Below, piece after piece: positions 53,588 to 62,500 of a stretch of 64,000 nt of DNA. The DNA is from Albirhodobacter sp042466415 (GTDB lineage Bacteria; Pseudomonadota; Alphaproteobacteria; Rhodobacterales; Rhodobacteraceae). The translations under genes and the position numbers were made by a program. The notes under the pieces are model-generated. The model saw only the letters and a program-made list of their open reading frames with translations. It did no database searches and was not told the origin of the DNA. The DNA lies in contig NZ_JAXHCH010000002.1 of the NCBI RefSeq assembly GCF_042466415.1, positions 2,294,001-2,358,000 of the forward strand. Reading direction: 5' to 3'. Position 1 is the first letter of the stretch, and every line of letters begins with the position of its first letter.

Positions 53588-54182
53588 TGGGGTCCCCCCA
53601 GCCTAAAAGGTCAAGCTGCGCGCGAGTGGGCAGAAAATCGAAGCAGGCTTTCGCGAGTTCGGCCCGACCTTCGCGCGCGAGGCGGCGATCTAGATCCGCC
53701 TTGATGGCATGTAGATGAAGTACATCGGACGCGGCATAGTCGAGCTGTGCTTTGGTGAGGTCCGGCGCGCCCCAATCCGAGCTTTGTTGTTGTTTCGAGA
53801 TATCCGTGCCGGCGCATTCCTGCACCAGATTCCGCAACCCGTGGCGATCTGTGTAGCTGCGCACCATTTTGGAGGCGATCTTGGTGCAGAAGACGGGCTG
53901 TGCGACAACGCCAAGCCCGTTGAAAATCGACGCAATGTCAAAACGCGCGAAGTGGAACAGCTTGATCACATCAGGGTTCGACATCAACGCGGCCAAATTT
54001 GGCGCGCTGGTCTGGCCCTTGGCAATTTGCACAAGATGCGCATCGCCGTCGCCCGCGGACAATTGAACAAGGCACAAACGATCGCGCCGCGGATCAAGGC
54101 CCATTGTCTCCGTATCGACCGCAACACAGGCGCCCAAGTCGAGACCGTCAGGGAGATCTTTTTGATATAGGTGGATAGTCAA
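53568..54182 (-). CDS. RNase D-like 3'-5' exonuclease (exonuclease domain only)
   Basis: 204 residues comprising only the DEDDy exonuclease domain: Exo I VAVDTETMGL, Exo II LFHFARFDIASIFNGLG, Exo III with YAASDVLHLHAI. It lacks the HRDC domains of E. coli RNase D, the usual short alphaproteobacterial form. Likely trims tRNA or other RNAs. The start is proposed as the TTG 54180-54182 behind AAGGGGG; in-frame ATGs further upstream would add 10 or more non-homologous residues. First gene of the rnd/kdsD/lptC/lptA/lptB run. Confidence 0.85.
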   Translation of the reverse strand: MTIHLYQKDLPDGLDLGACVAVDTETMGLDPRRDRLCLVQLSAGDGDAHLVQIAKGQTSAPNLAALMSNPDVIKLFHFARFDIASIFNGLGVVAQPVFCTKIASKMVRSYTDRHGLRNLVQECAGTDISKQQQSSDWGAPDLTKAQLDYAASDVLHLHAIKADLDRRLAREGRAELAKACFDFLPTRAQLDLLGWGDPNDIFQH

Positions 54183-54315
54183 ATGAGCCCCCTTTGCAAC
54201 GACTGTGTGCATATAAGCCTGTTGCGGCGTCATTGCCAATGGAGGCAGAGGAGCGAGGCCGTAAACGTGACATCGGCGCGAGTAGCAGCATATGGCTTCA
54301 AGGGCCCTTAAACGC

Positions 54316-54341
54316 AAAAACCCCCGCTTAAGCGAGGGTTT
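54316..54341 (-). terminator. Terminator of tRNA-Leu
   Basis: On the minus strand AACCCTCGCT and AGCGGGGGTT pair around a TA loop (one mismatch), then TTT. It is 31 nt beyond the tRNA 3' end. Confidence 0.7.
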
Positions 54342-54371
54342 TGCAGTCGGTGCAGGTACACCGAAAAGACA

Positions 54372-54456
54372 TGGTGCCCAGAAGAGGACTCGAACCTCCA
54401 CGCCTTGCGGCACACGGACCTGAACCGTGCGCGTCTACCAATTCCGCCATCTGGGC
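54372..54456 (-). tRNA. tRNA-Leu (anticodon CAG)
   Basis: Read on the minus strand: acceptor stem GCCCAGA pairs with TCTGGGC, then discriminator A and an encoded CCA (54372-54374). D-arm with GGTAGACGC, anticodon stem CACGG/CCGTG with 7-nt loop TTCAGGT (anticodon CAG), a long class II variable arm (TGCCGCAAGGCG) and T-loop GGTTCGAGTCC. About 85 nt including CCA. Reads CUG codons, the dominant leucine codon in high-GC genomes. Confidence 0.96.
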
Positions 54457-54615
54457 TGATGTCGTGAGCGGCGATCTATAGAGGGGCGATGGGGCTGTCA
54501 ATGAAAATCGACACGATTTTTCGCAACGATTTGTGCCGCGTTCCCCTTTGCCCTTGTTTGGCGGGGTGCATAAGGCTAATCAGAAGAAAATTCAGTTACC
54601 GAGAGGCAGTAGCCC

Positions 54616-55593
54616 ATGTCGAAGCTTGTCACGATTTATGGCGGTTCGGGTTTTGTCGGGCGTTACATCGCTCGCCGGATGGCAAAGCAGGGCTGGCGCG
54701 TGCGCGTCGCGGTGCGTCGCCCGAATGAGGCGATCTTTACCAAGCCCTATGGCGCCGTTGGTCAGGTAGAGCCCGTGATGTGCAACATCCGTGATGAGGC
54801 GTCTGTCGCTGCCGCGATGCGCGGTGCCGATGCGGTTGTGAACTGCGTCGGTATTTTGAGCGAAATCCGCAAGAACAAATTCGACGCCATTCAGGCCGAG
54901 GGCGCCGCGCGCGTAGCCCGCCTTGCTGCGGCGTCTGGCGTCAAGACTTTGGTTCACGTCTCGGCTTTGGGCGGTGATGAAAGCGCCTACGGTCGGTCGA
55001 AAGCCGAGGGCGAGGCCGCCGTATTGGCCGCATTCCCGACTGCGATGATCCTGAAGCCGTCAATTTTGTTTGGGCCGGAAGATAACTTCTTCAATTTCTT
55101 CGCGCTGATGGCGCGCTTTGGGCCGATCCTGCCGGTTGTTGGCGGAAACACACGGTTCCAGCCTGTTTACGTCGATGATGTCGCTGCTGCTGCGGTGAAG
55201 GGCATCAATGGCGAGGCCACCGGTGTGTTCCAGTTGGGCGGCCCGGACGTCGAGACCTTCAAGGAGCTGATGCAGCGGATGCTGCGTGTGACCTATCGTT
55301 CGCGCCTTATCGTGAACGTACCGTTCTTCATTGCGCGGATCATGGGAGGGGCGCTGGATCTCGTGCAGGCTCTTTCGGGTGGTTTGATCGAGAACAAGCT
55401 GCTCACCAAGGATCAGGCCAAGAACCTCGAACGCGACAGCATCGTGGCCGAGGGGGCAAACGGGTTTGCGGCGCTGGGCATCCAGCCTACGCCGATGTCT
55501 GCTGTTCTGGCGGATTACTTGTGGCGGTTCCGCCCGCATGGGCAATTCGATGACATTCAGGCGTCTGCTAAAAACCTACGCAAGCCGTCCTAA
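54616..55593 (+). CDS. Complex I NDUFA9-like NAD(P)-binding protein
   Basis: 325-residue atypical short-chain dehydrogenase. Rossmann motif GGSGFVGRYIARRMA at residues ~9-23; VSALGGDESAYGRSKAEGE resembles the SYK region but the catalytic set is degenerate, as in NDUFA9. VYVDDVAAA follows. Homologues in alphaproteobacteria are related to the mitochondrial complex I accessory subunit; an enzymatic role is unproven. GAGAGGCAG purine tract before the ATG. Stop overlaps the uppP ATG by one base. Confidence 0.88.
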   Translation: MSKLVTIYGGSGFVGRYIARRMAKQGWRVRVAVRRPNEAIFTKPYGAVGQVEPVMCNIRDEASVAAAMRGADAVVNCVGILSEIRKNKFDAIQAEGAARVARLAAASGVKTLVHVSALGGDESAYGRSKAEGEAAVLAAFPTAMILKPSILFGPEDNFFNFFALMARFGPILPVVGGNTRFQPVYVDDVAAAAVKGINGEATGVFQLGGPDVETFKELMQRMLRVTYRSRLIVNVPFFIARIMGGALDLVQALSGGLIENKLLTKDQAKNLERDSIVAEGANGFAALGIQPTPMSAVLADYLWRFRPHGQFDDIQASAKNLRKPS

Positions 55594-56396
55594 TGGATCA
55601 GACGACCATCATTGCGGCGGTGCTCGGGCTGCTTGAGGGGCTGACCGAGTTCATTCCGGTATCGTCGACGGGGCATGTTCTGCTTGCAGGGCATTTCCTC
55701 GGCTTCGAGAGTGCGGGAAAGGCGTTTGAGGTCGTTATTCAACTTGGCGCCATTCTGGCAATCTTGGGCGTTTATGCTGCCAAGCTGATTGCTCTATTTG
55801 CGGCCGCGCCACATGATCCTGTGGCGCGCAAGACTATTTATTCCGTAGCAATTGCCTTCGCGCCGGCGGTGGTGATCGGCATTTTGGCGCATGACTTCAT
55901 CAAGACGGTCTTGTTTGAATCCCCTTTCCTGATTGCAGTGATGCTGATCGTCGGCGGGATTGTTCTCGTGGTGCTCGATAAGCTTCCCCTCACGGAGAGG
56001 CACGGGGATGCGATGCATTTCCCGCTCGGGATGTCGCTAAAAATAGGCTTTATCCAATGCCTTGCCATGATCCCGGGCGTCTCTCGGTCCGGGGCGACGA
56101 TTGTCGGGGCTATGGCGCTCGGGGCTAGCAAGCGCGCCGCCGCGGAGTTTTCGTTCTTCTTGTCGATGCCGACGATGGCGGGCGCTTTTGCCTACGACCT
56201 ATACAAGAACCGTGACATTCTCACTGCCGCTGACCTGAATATCATCGCGGTCGGCTTCGTGTTTGCCTTTATCGCGGCAGTCTTCGTCGTCCGCGGATTG
56301 TTGGATTTCGTTGGTCGGCATGGATATGCGATTTTCGGCTGGTGGCGAATCGCTGTCGGAACGATTGTTTTATTGGCTATTGCCGCGGGTTACTAA
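55593..56396 (+). CDS. uppP: Undecaprenyl-diphosphatase UppP (BacA)
   Basis: 267-residue inner-membrane phosphatase that regenerates the undecaprenyl phosphate carrier for peptidoglycan and O-antigen. Eight or so membrane segments. The catalytic motifs GLTEFIPVSSTGHVLLA (residues ~15-32) and IPGVSRSGATI are intact. One-base overlap with the NDUFA9-like gene couples the two. No strong terminator immediately follows; the region downstream holds dyads possibly regulating gltD. Confidence 0.95.
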   Translation: MDQTTIIAAVLGLLEGLTEFIPVSSTGHVLLAGHFLGFESAGKAFEVVIQLGAILAILGVYAAKLIALFAAAPHDPVARKTIYSVAIAFAPAVVIGILAHDFIKTVLFESPFLIAVMLIVGGIVLVVLDKLPLTERHGDAMHFPLGMSLKIGFIQCLAMIPGVSRSGATIVGAMALGASKRAAAEFSFFLSMPTMAGAFAYDLYKNRDILTAADLNIIAVGFVFAFIAAVFVVRGLLDFVGRHGYAIFGWWRIAVGTIVLLAIAAGY

Positions 56397-56401
56397 AACT
56401 A

Positions 56402-56418
56402 GGTCACGATTGCTGACC
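56402..56418 (+). promoter_or_regulatory. Dyad site 1 upstream of gltD
   Basis: GGTCA-CGATTGC-TGACC, a 5-bp inverted repeat. It shares GGTCA-N5-GCTGAC with a second site exactly 74 bp downstream. Located upstream of a candidate gltD promoter. Confidence 0.45.
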
Positions 56419-56441
56419 ATTTTGACGGCCTTATTTTCACC

Positions 56442-56469
56442 TTGTCGGCGATTTGACGCAATTTAATGG
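56442..56469 (+). promoter_or_regulatory. Candidate gltD promoter
   Basis: TTGTCG, 16 nt, TAATGG. The predicted transcription start near 56476 would coincide with dyad site 2. A weak match, assigned partly by its position between the two dyads. Confidence 0.3.
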
Positions 56470-56475
56470 CATATA

Positions 56476-56492
56476 GGTCAGCCTTGCTGACT
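56476..56492 (+). promoter_or_regulatory. Dyad site 2 upstream of gltD
   Basis: GGTCA-GCCTT-GCTGAC-T, with a perfect GTCAGC/GCTGAC stem, followed by TTT. It could instead act as a short terminator-like hairpin for uppP (6-bp stem, 3-nt loop, T4). Confidence 0.45.
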
Positions 56493-56555
56493 TTTCATTT
56501 GGCCATGCCCTCTGTATGTAGGCTGCACCCGTATGACCCTTTGGGAGGTGCAGAC

Positions 56556-57989
56556 ATGGCAAAGCAACCTATGCTTAAATTTGTAAAGACGTCGCGTGAG
56601 ACGCCCGAGAAGCGCGACGCGACTGTCCGCACCCAGGATTACAACGAGATTTATCGCGAATACGCGAGCCAGAAAGCGGCCGAGCAAGCCTCGCGTTGTT
56701 CGCAATGCGGCGTGCCGTATTGCCAATCGCATTGCCCGCTTCACAATAACATTCCGGATTGGTTGCGTCTGACCGCCGAGGGGCGCTTGCAGGAGGCATA
56801 CGAGCTGTCCCAAGCCACGAACTCATTCCCCGAGATTTGCGGCCGGATTTGTCCGCAAGACCGCCTGTGTGAGGGCAATTGTGTGATCGAGAATTCAGGT
56901 CACGGGACGGTCACGATCGGGTCGATCGAGAAATATATTACCGATACCGCGTGGGATAACGGCTGGGTCAAACCCGTTAAGCCGGCGGTTGAGCGCACGG
57001 AATCTGTCGGCATCATCGGCGCAGGTCCTGGCGGAATGGCTGCGGCAGATATGCTGCGCCGTGCCGGTATTCAGGTCACGATCTATGATCGGTATGATCG
57101 CGCGGGCGGTTTGATGACCTACGGCATCCCGGGCTTTAAGCTGGAAAAAGACGTCGTCATGGACCGCGTCAAGCAACTCGAGGCCTCCGGCGTGCAATTT
57201 GTTCTCAATTGTAACGTGGGCGTCGATATCAGCTTCGATGCCATTCGCGGCAAGCACGATTCCGTCTTGATTGCGACGGGCGTTTATAAAACGCGTGATT
57301 TGACGGATGAGGGCGCTGATGCTGCTGGCATCGTTAACGCGATTGATTATCTCACCGTGTCGAACCGCTTGAGCTTTGGTGATGACGTGGCTGCGTTCAG
57401 CGATGGTTCGCTGAACGCGGAAGGCAAGGCTGTCGTCGTAATTGGCGGTGGCGATACCGCGATGGACTGTGTTCGGACCGCAATTCGCCAAGGCGCCACC
57501 AGCGTGAAATGCCTCTACCGTCGCGACCGCGCGAACATGCCCGGCTCGCAGCGTGAAACGCAAAACGCCGAGGAAGAAGGCGTGGAGTTCGTTTGGATGG
57601 CTGCGCCCAAAGGGTTCACCGGTAGCCCAGTGACCTCTGTCACCGTTCAGAAGATGCGCCTCGGTGCACCGGATGCATCGGGCCGCCAGGCGCCCGAGCC
57701 GATTGAGGGCGGGATCTACGAAGAAAAGGCGGACTTGGTTATCAAGGCGCTCGGGTTCGAGCCAGAAGACCTTCCCAAGCTCTGGGGTGTCGACGGGTTG
57801 GAAACCACGCGTTGGGGTACGATCAAGGCTCAATACGCCAATCACGCGACCTCGCTGCCGGGTGTCTATGCGGTTGGCGATATCGTACGCGGCGCAAGCC
57901 TTGTCGTTTGGGCGATCCGCGACGGTCGCGAGGCCGCCGACTCGATCGTAAAATACCTTAACGAGACGGCGCAGGTCGCGGCGCAGTAA
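56556..57989 (+). CDS. gltD: NADPH-dependent glutamate synthase small subunit
   Basis: 477-residue flavoprotein that supplies electrons from NADPH to GltB. The N-terminal cysteine-rich region ligates Fe-S clusters (CSQCGVPYCQSHC; CGRICPQDRLCEGNC), followed by FAD-binding GAGPGGMAAADML and NADPH-binding GGGDTAMDCVRTAIRQGA, ending with VYAVGDIVRGASLVVWAIRDGREAA. GGGAGG precedes the ATG at 56556. gltB is downstream, separated by two other genes. Confidence 0.95.
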   Translation: MAKQPMLKFVKTSRETPEKRDATVRTQDYNEIYREYASQKAAEQASRCSQCGVPYCQSHCPLHNNIPDWLRLTAEGRLQEAYELSQATNSFPEICGRICPQDRLCEGNCVIENSGHGTVTIGSIEKYITDTAWDNGWVKPVKPAVERTESVGIIGAGPGGMAAADMLRRAGIQVTIYDRYDRAGGLMTYGIPGFKLEKDVVMDRVKQLEASGVQFVLNCNVGVDISFDAIRGKHDSVLIATGVYKTRDLTDEGADAAGIVNAIDYLTVSNRLSFGDDVAAFSDGSLNAEGKAVVVIGGGDTAMDCVRTAIRQGATSVKCLYRRDRANMPGSQRETQNAEEEGVEFVWMAAPKGFTGSPVTSVTVQKMRLGAPDASGRQAPEPIEGGIYEEKADLVIKALGFEPEDLPKLWGVDGLETTRWGTIKAQYANHATSLPGVYAVGDIVRGASLVVWAIRDGREAADSIVKYLNETAQVAAQ

Positions 57990-57999
57990 TCTCCAGTGT

Positions 58000-58022
58000 C
58001 CGCCCCTTTTAACTTGGGGCGG
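58000..58022 (+). repeat. Hairpin between gltD and the next gene
   Basis: CCGCCCC (58000-58006) and GGGGCGG (58016-58022) with a 9-nt loop and no T run. Possible mRNA-processing or partial-termination element within the glt operon. Confidence 0.4.
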
Positions 58023-58078
58023 CCCTCCCACGGTGATCGCTCAGTCCTGCGAGAGCAGGCCCATCAAAAGGAAAGATC

Positions 58079-58768
58079 ATGTTCGTAGCGCGCGTCCTTT
58101 TTGTAGCGATCGGGGTTTTCGCCCCTGCCGCTGCATGGGCGCAAGACAGCTGCAAACTTGCGATGACGGTCCAGCTTCAAAGCTGCGAAGTCGCGAATTA
58201 TGAGCGCTGCGGCGACGGATGGCGGATCACCTTCTCTGATGGGGCTGGGCCTTTTTTCATCTCTGAAATCGACAACGAAACGCGCTGGATTCGTTCAGTT
58301 TCCCTAGAATGGGGTGAGGTCGACAGTCTGTCGCCTGACGCTGTAGATGAGGCATCGTTCTCAGAACTTCTCGCGACTGGTCGGGATACCTACGATTTCA
58401 AGACGCGCTCCTCGGTGTCAGGTCAAGAGACACGGTTTGTAGGATACGATTCGCTCGCCAACGAAACTGTCATGGTTGATGGCGTGTCGTTGCAGAAATC
58501 AGAATTCGCGATGACGGCTTACGGGGCGGATGGCGCCGTGATGTGGAAGCGGGCTGGATCGCAGTTCGTTTCACGTGAAATGCGCGTGTTCTTTGGCGGC
58601 ACCGAGGTGTTTGAAAATGCCGCCGGTGGGCGCGAACAGACCACGTCAGCGCCGGTGAGCTTCGCTTTTGAGGGCGACGAGGGCTTTGGGGCGCAAGAGC
58701 CCGAGCTTTCTTGCGATATGGTGTTGTCGCAAGCCGGCACTGTCTCTACTCTCGAAGGGCGGTCATGA
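58079..58768 (+). CDS. Unknown secreted protein in the glt locus
   Basis: 229 residues, not recognised. Signal peptide to about residue 21 (FAPAAAWA-QD); the mature part is beta-rich with four N-terminal-half cysteines (DSCKL, QSCEV, ERCGD) plus one near the C-terminus (LSCDM). Likely a small periplasmic domain. AGGAAAG precedes the ATG. The stop overlaps the next gene (ATGA), so it is translated with the hydrolase and gltB. Confidence 0.75.
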   Translation: MFVARVLFVAIGVFAPAAAWAQDSCKLAMTVQLQSCEVANYERCGDGWRITFSDGAGPFFISEIDNETRWIRSVSLEWGEVDSLSPDAVDEASFSELLATGRDTYDFKTRSSVSGQETRFVGYDSLANETVMVDGVSLQKSEFAMTAYGADGAVMWKRAGSQFVSREMRVFFGGTEVFENAAGGREQTTSAPVSFAFEGDEGFGAQEPELSCDMVLSQAGTVSTLEGRS

Positions 58769-59514
58769 TGGATTTGCGCCAGATTGGCCCTCAGGGCCCG
58801 CTCCATCTCAGCTTCGTTGCGGGCGTGTCCAAGCGTCTTGTTGTCGCTTTCGCCTGTGTCGGCTCCAAACGCCATGAAACACCTCCCGAAGAATTTCGGC
58901 GGATCGCGCATGGCGGCGGTGAGAACAACGTCCTCTTCGTGTCTGATGACAGCCGTAGCTGGGTGAACGGCGATGGCATGGCGGACTTTTTGTGCGAGAC
59001 AATTACCGATGTCGCGCAGGAAATTGAGGCACAGAGCATTGCCGCAATCGGCAATTCGATGGGCGGATCTGCTGCGATGATCGTCGCTTCGAAAATGCCG
59101 GTTGATACGGTGGTCGCGGTCATGCCGCAGTATTCCGTGCATCCGGAGGTGATCCCTCAGGAGACTCGCTGGACCTATTTTCGCAAGAAAATTTCGAACT
59201 GGCCTTTTAAGGTCATGCCGGATCTCCGCGATCGTGACTGCAAGGTCGCCATTTTGCATGGCGGCACGCCTGATGAATTGTGGCACGCGGAAATGTTTCC
59301 GCAGGATGCCGGATATGACCATTTCATTTTCCCCGAGCACGGCCATCGCGTCGCGCGCGGACTTAACAAAGCGGGGCAGCTCGCTCCGATCGTAACGCAA
59401 GGTATCCTAGGGCGAAGCGTTAAGCTTCGTCAGGCCGCAAGAGCGGCGGGCGGCATCAGCCGCGCGCAATTTGAACGGCGTAAGGGCACTTTCTCTGAGG
59501 AGGCACTGACATGA
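58765..59514 (+). CDS. Putative alpha/beta hydrolase coupled to gltB
   Basis: About 249 residues with no signal peptide. A nucleophile-elbow-like GNSMGGSAAMIVAS, central to alpha/beta hydrolases, and a C-terminal histidine in FPEHGHRVARGL suggest a Ser-His hydrolase; an acid residue (CKVAILHGGTPDELWH) precedes it. Substrate unknown. Two adjacent ATGs (58765, 58768) are possible starts. It overlaps both neighbours by 4 bp and so lies inside the glutamate synthase transcript. Confidence 0.7.
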   Translation: MMDLRQIGPQGPLHLSFVAGVSKRLVVAFACVGSKRHETPPEEFRRIAHGGGENNVLFVSDDSRSWVNGDGMADFLCETITDVAQEIEAQSIAAIGNSMGGSAAMIVASKMPVDTVVAVMPQYSVHPEVIPQETRWTYFRKKISNWPFKVMPDLRDRDCKVAILHGGTPDELWHAEMFPQDAGYDHFIFPEHGHRVARGLNKAGQLAPIVTQGILGRSVKLRQAARAAGGISRAQFERRKGTFSEEALT

Positions 59515-62500
59515 CTGAATTCGACGCAAACTGGGTTGCCGCCGAAGAGGCAAAGCGCAAGTGGATGGACGAAAATTCCCTCTACAAGACCGATGACGAG
59601 AAGGCATCGTGCGGTGTTGGCCTTGTCGTTTCATTGAGCGGTAAGCCCTCGCGCAAGGTCGTTGAGAACGGGATCGACGCGCTAAAGGCGATCTGGCACC
59701 GTGGGGCGGTGGATGCCGATGGCAAAACGGGTGACGGGGCGGGCATTCACGTTCAGATCCCTGCGCCGTTCTTCTATGATCAGATCCGCCGTACGGGCCA
59801 CGAGCCCGATATGGAAAAAATGGTCGCCGTTGGCCAAGTTTTCCTCCCGCGCACTGATTTCGGCGCGCAAGAGCGTTGCCGCACGATTGTCGAGACCGAA
59901 GTTCTCCGCATGGGGCACTATATCTACGGTTGGCGCCATGTTCCGGTGAATACCGAAGTGCTGGGCGAAAAGGCAAACGCGACGCGGCCAGAGATCGAAC
60001 AGATCCTGATCCGCAATGAGAAGAATATCGACGAGGAGCAGTTCGAGCGCGAACTCTACATCATCCGCCGTCGTATCGAGAAGGCTGCGATCGCGGCGCA
60101 GATTGCGGGTCTTTATCTGTGCTCGCTGTCGTGCCGGTCGATCATTTATAAGGGGATGATGCTGGCCGAGCAGGTCGCGACATTCTACCCTGATTTGATG
60201 GATCAGCGCTTTGAATCGGCCTTTGCGATTTATCACCAGCGTTATTCCACGAACACCTTCCCACAATGGTGGTTGGCGCAGCCCTTCCGCATGCTTGCGC
60301 ATAACGGCGAGATCAACACGATCAAGGGCAACATCAACTGGATGAAGTCGCACGAGATCCGCATGGCCTCCTCCGCCTTTGGTGAGATGGCTGAGGATAT
60401 CAAACCGATCATTCCGGCAGGCGCTTCCGATTCCGGCGCGCTGGACGCGGTATTCGAGGTTATGGTTCGTTCGGGGCGTTCTGCGCCGATGACGAAGACA
60501 ATGCTCGTGCCGGAAGCTTACGCAAATTCGGGCGAAATGCCGAAGGCATGGCGCGATATGTATTCATATTGCAACGCTGTGATGGAGCCATGGGATGGCC
60601 CTGCTGCTTTGGCGATGACGGATGGTCGCTGGGTTTGTGGCGGGCTGGATCGCAACGGCTTGCGCCCACTGCGCTACGTCGTGACGGGCGACGGTCTTTT
60701 GATCGCGGGTTCCGAGGCCGGCATGGTGCCGACGGATGAAGCGACCGTGGTTGAGAAGGGCGCGCTTGGGCCTGGGCAGATCATCGCCGTTGATATGCGC
60801 GAGGGTAAACTCTACCACGATGTCGATATCAAAAACCGCCTCGCCAACAGCCAACCTTTCGGGGACTGGGTCGAGAAGGTTACCAATCTGAACGAAATCA
60901 TGCGCGACGTTCCGGAAACCGCAGGGTTCACCGGCGCGGAGCTGCGCAAGCGGCAAGTTGCGGCCGGTTACTCGGTAGAGGAGCTGGAGCATATTCTGGC
61001 GCCGATGGCCGAGGACGGAAAAGAAGCGATCGCCTCCATGGGCGACGATACCCCGCCAGCGGTTCTGTCGAAGCAATATCGCCCGCTGTCGCATTTCTTC
61101 CGTCAGAACTTTAGTCAGGTGACCAACCCGCCGATCAACTCACTGCGCGAAAACCGCGTGATGTCGTTGAAAACACGGTTTGGTAACCTGAAAAACGTGC
61201 TCGACGAGGATAGCTCGCAAACCGAAATTCTCGTTTTGGAAAGCCCGTTCATCGCGAATGGCGAATTTGCGGAGCTGATGCGTCAGTTCGGGCAAGATGT
61301 GATGGTCATCGACTGCACATTCCCTGCCGGCGCCGATCAAGAAGCGCTGCGCGAAGGATTGGCGCGCATCCGTGGCGAGGCCGAGGATGCGGTGCGTTCG
61401 GGGGCTTTGCACCTGGTGCTGTCGGATGAATTGCAAGGTGCCGATAAAGTTGCGATGCCGATGATTCTGGCAACCTCTGCGGTGCATTCCGGCCTGACGG
61501 CGAAGGGGCTGCGCACATTCTGCTCCATCAATGTCCGTACGGCGGAATGTATCGATCCGCATTACTTTGCGGTTTTGATCGGATCCGGCGCGACGACAGT
61601 GAATCCCTATCTGGCGCAAGACTCGATTGCGGACCGTATTGAGCGCGGCCTGCTGGAGGGCACACTTCTCGATTGCATGCGCCGTTACCGCGACGCCGTC
61701 GATGCAGGCCTGTTGAAGATCATGGCGAAGATGGGGATCTCGGTGATTTCCTCCTATCGGGGTGGTTTGAATTTCGAGGCCGTTGGTCTTTCGCGTGCTA
61801 TGGTCAACGAATATTTCCCGGGGATGCACAGCCGTATTTCAGGGATCGGCGTTCACGGCATCCAGCACAAAATCGAGGAAGTTCACGCAAAGGGCTGGAA
61901 GGGCGATCAAGAAGTTCTGCCAATTGGCGGTTTCTACAAAGCCCGTCGCACTGGCGAGAAGCACGCTTGGGAAGCGCAAACGATGCACATGCTCCAAACG
62001 GCCTGTGATCGCGCATCCTATGATATGTGGAAGAAATATTCCGCGATGATGCGGGCGAATCCACCGATCCACATCCGCGATTTGCTCGACGTCAAGGCGC
62101 TGGGCAAAGCGGTTCCGATCGAGGAAGTCGAAAGCATCACCTCGATCCGCAAACGGTTCGTGACGCCGGGCATGTCGCTTGGAGCGCTGTCGCCTGAGGC
62201 GCATAAGTTGCTGAACGTGGCCATGAACCGGATTGGCGCGAAATCGGATAGCGGCGAGGGCGGCGAAGATCCGGCGCATTTCGTTCCCGAACCGAATGGC
62301 GATAACCCGTCCGCGAAGATCAAACAGGTGGCCTCGGGGCGTTTCGGCGTCACGGCGGAATATCTGAACCACTGCGAGGAGCTGGAGATTAAGGTCGCCC
62401 AAGGTGCTAAGCCGGGCGAGGGCGGGCAGTTGCCGGGGATGAAAGTCACCGATCTGATCGCGCGCCTGCGGCACTCAACCAAAGGCGTCACGCTGATCTC

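Noticed and set aside
58519..59400. 293-codon minus-strand open frame over the hydrolase gene
   Set aside because: The plus-strand genes have ribosome-binding sites, ATGA overlaps and domain motifs; the minus frame has none.
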